This document shows positions 63,326-64,000 of a DNA stretch of 64,000 nt, in pieces. A program made the translations under genes and the position numbers. This DNA comes from Pseudomonas pergaminensis. Lineage in GTDB: Bacteria; Pseudomonadota; Gammaproteobacteria; Pseudomonadales; Pseudomonadaceae. Location: assembly GCF_024112395.2 (NCBI RefSeq), contig NZ_CP078013.2, positions 1,364,001 through 1,428,000 of the forward strand. The letters are read 5' to 3'. How positions within the stretch are numbered: the first letter of the stretch is position 1; every line of letters starts with the position of its first letter. A model generated the notes under the pieces. That model saw only the letters and a list, made by a program, of their open reading frames with translations, made no database searches and was not told the origin of the DNA.

Positions 63326-64000
63326 ATGCAAACCGCCTACACCGTTCTTATCCTGCTGATGCTGGTCAGCGTTTCACGCCTTGTCGGGCGCGTCATTCCG
63401 TTACCCTTACCTTTGGTGCAGATCGCCGCGGGTGCCTTGCTGGCCTGGCCCACGCTGGGGCTGCATGTGGCGCTGGACCCGGAGCTGTTCCTGTTTCTGT
63501 TCCTGCCGCCATTGTTGTTCTCCGACGGTTGGCGCATGCCCAAGCGTGAGTTGTGGCGGCTGCGTGGGCCGATCCTGACGCTGGCGGTGGGGCTGGTGCT
63601 GTTCACGGTGGTCGGTGCGGGCTACTTCATCCATTGGATATTGCCTACGATCCCGTTGCCGGTGGCCTTCGCCCTGGCGGCCGTGTTGTCGCCGACGGAT
63701 GCCGTGGCGGTGTCGGCCATTGCCCAAAACCGTCTCCCCACACCGCTGATGCATATGCTCCAGGGCGAAGCCTTGATGAACGATGCTTCGGGCCTGGTAA
63801 CGTTCAAGTTCGCCCTGGCGGCGGCGTTGACGGGGGTGTTTTCCCTGGCGGACGCGAGCCTGACCTTTGTCCTGGTGGCCGTGGGTGGCCTGGCGGTCGG
63901 CGTGGCCCTGAGCTGGTTGGTCGGCCGTTTGCGCGCCTGGATGATTGCCCGCGGCTGGGATGATCCAGCGACCCACGTGGTGTTCATGTTGCTGCTGCCG
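63326..64000 (+). CDS. CPA1-family Na+/H+ antiporter, N-terminal part (3' end outside window)
   Basis: The first 225 codons of a cation/proton antiporter, still open at the window edge. There are six to seven helices. Family signatures are LPLPLVQIAAGALLAW, FLFLPPLLFSDGWRMPKREL, VLSPTDAVAVSAIAQNRLP with the ion-binding Asp, and GEALMNDASGLVTF. This is NhaP/YjcE-like. The ATG at 63326 follows GGGAACCCC and gives the usual CPA1 N-terminus. The 213-base gap before it shows no feature I can name beyond possible promoter sequence. Confidence 0.9.
   Translation, partial: MQTAYTVLILLMLVSVSRLVGRVIPLPLPLVQIAAGALLAWPTLGLHVALDPELFLFLFLPPLLFSDGWRMPKRELWRLRGPILTLAVGLVLFTVVGAGYFIHWILPTIPLPVAFALAAVLSPTDAVAVSAIAQNRLPTPLMHMLQGEALMNDASGLVTFKFALAAALTGVFSLADASLTFVLVAVGGLAVGVALSWLVGRLRAWMIARGWDDPATHVVFMLLLP

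Overview
This 64 kb window is a chromosomal segment of a Pseudomonas of the P. fluorescens group. The evidence is the high-GC coding sequence, a complete wspA-F/wspR chemosensory operon, the lptF, ppc-adk-tsaB and MexJK-like loci, long DapD and NdvB proteins of the pseudomonad type, and about ten paired inverted REP sequences (REPINs) of the fluorescens kind. Almost all of it is core chromosome. There is no prophage, insertion sequence, tRNA, rRNA or CRISPR array that I can see.

Layout. 1-2.6 kb: the 3' end of kup, an Old Yellow Enzyme family oxidoreductase and a small protein. 2.6-14.9 kb, all minus strand: a polyamine block, read in transcription order as a LysR regulator, an aminobutyraldehyde dehydrogenase, the ydcSTUV ABC importer, a second aminobutyraldehyde dehydrogenase (patD), spermidine dehydrogenase (spdH), then glucan protein opgD. 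Together these would import spermidine or putrescine, cleave it outside the cytoplasmic membrane and oxidise the aminoaldehyde to GABA. REPINs sit between several of the genes. 15-24.3 kb: a DUF533/TerB-like protein, then the Wsp system (receptor WspA, couplers WspB and WspD, methyltransferase WspC, kinase WspE, methylesterase WspF, diguanylate cyclase WspR), which controls c-di-GMP and biofilm formation. 24.3-25.1 kb: a gene-free nested inverted repeat of about 770 bp.

25.2-31.9 kb: prfB with its programmed +1 frameshift, lysS, a TetR regulator, two lipoproteins, a DUF1704 HExxxH protein and a small membrane protein. 32.0-33.5 kb is the only clearly accessory-looking stretch. It holds a 60-aa orphan and two neighbouring, cysteine-free, Asn/Gly-rich paralogous proteins of unknown function. 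The second is cut by an in-frame TAA. Both are preceded by sequences resembling HrpL-type promoters. 33.5-44.4 kb: the lptF operon with a likely AlgU promoter, ppc, adk, tsaB, a DUF72 protein, a PEP-mutase/isocitrate-lyase family enzyme, an extensin-like protein, a protein built on an internal duplication, and rsmJ. 44.4-49.3 kb: a TetR repressor divergent from a MexJK-like RND efflux pair, with a palindromic operator between them. 49.4-64 kb: a DUF4197 protein, a YbaY-type lipoprotein, plsB, a cold-shock protein, rlmA-dapE, ndvB (GH17-GT2 beta-glucan synthase), tcdA, csdE-csdA, dapD, a Spx/ArsC-like protein and the 5' part of a CPA1 Na+/H+ antiporter that runs off the window.

The most novel material is the Asn/Gly-rich gene pair at 32.4-33.5 kb and the giant nested inverted repeat at 24.3-25.1 kb. 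Function for the first is not established here. The promoter idea rests on imperfect motif matches and needs testing.
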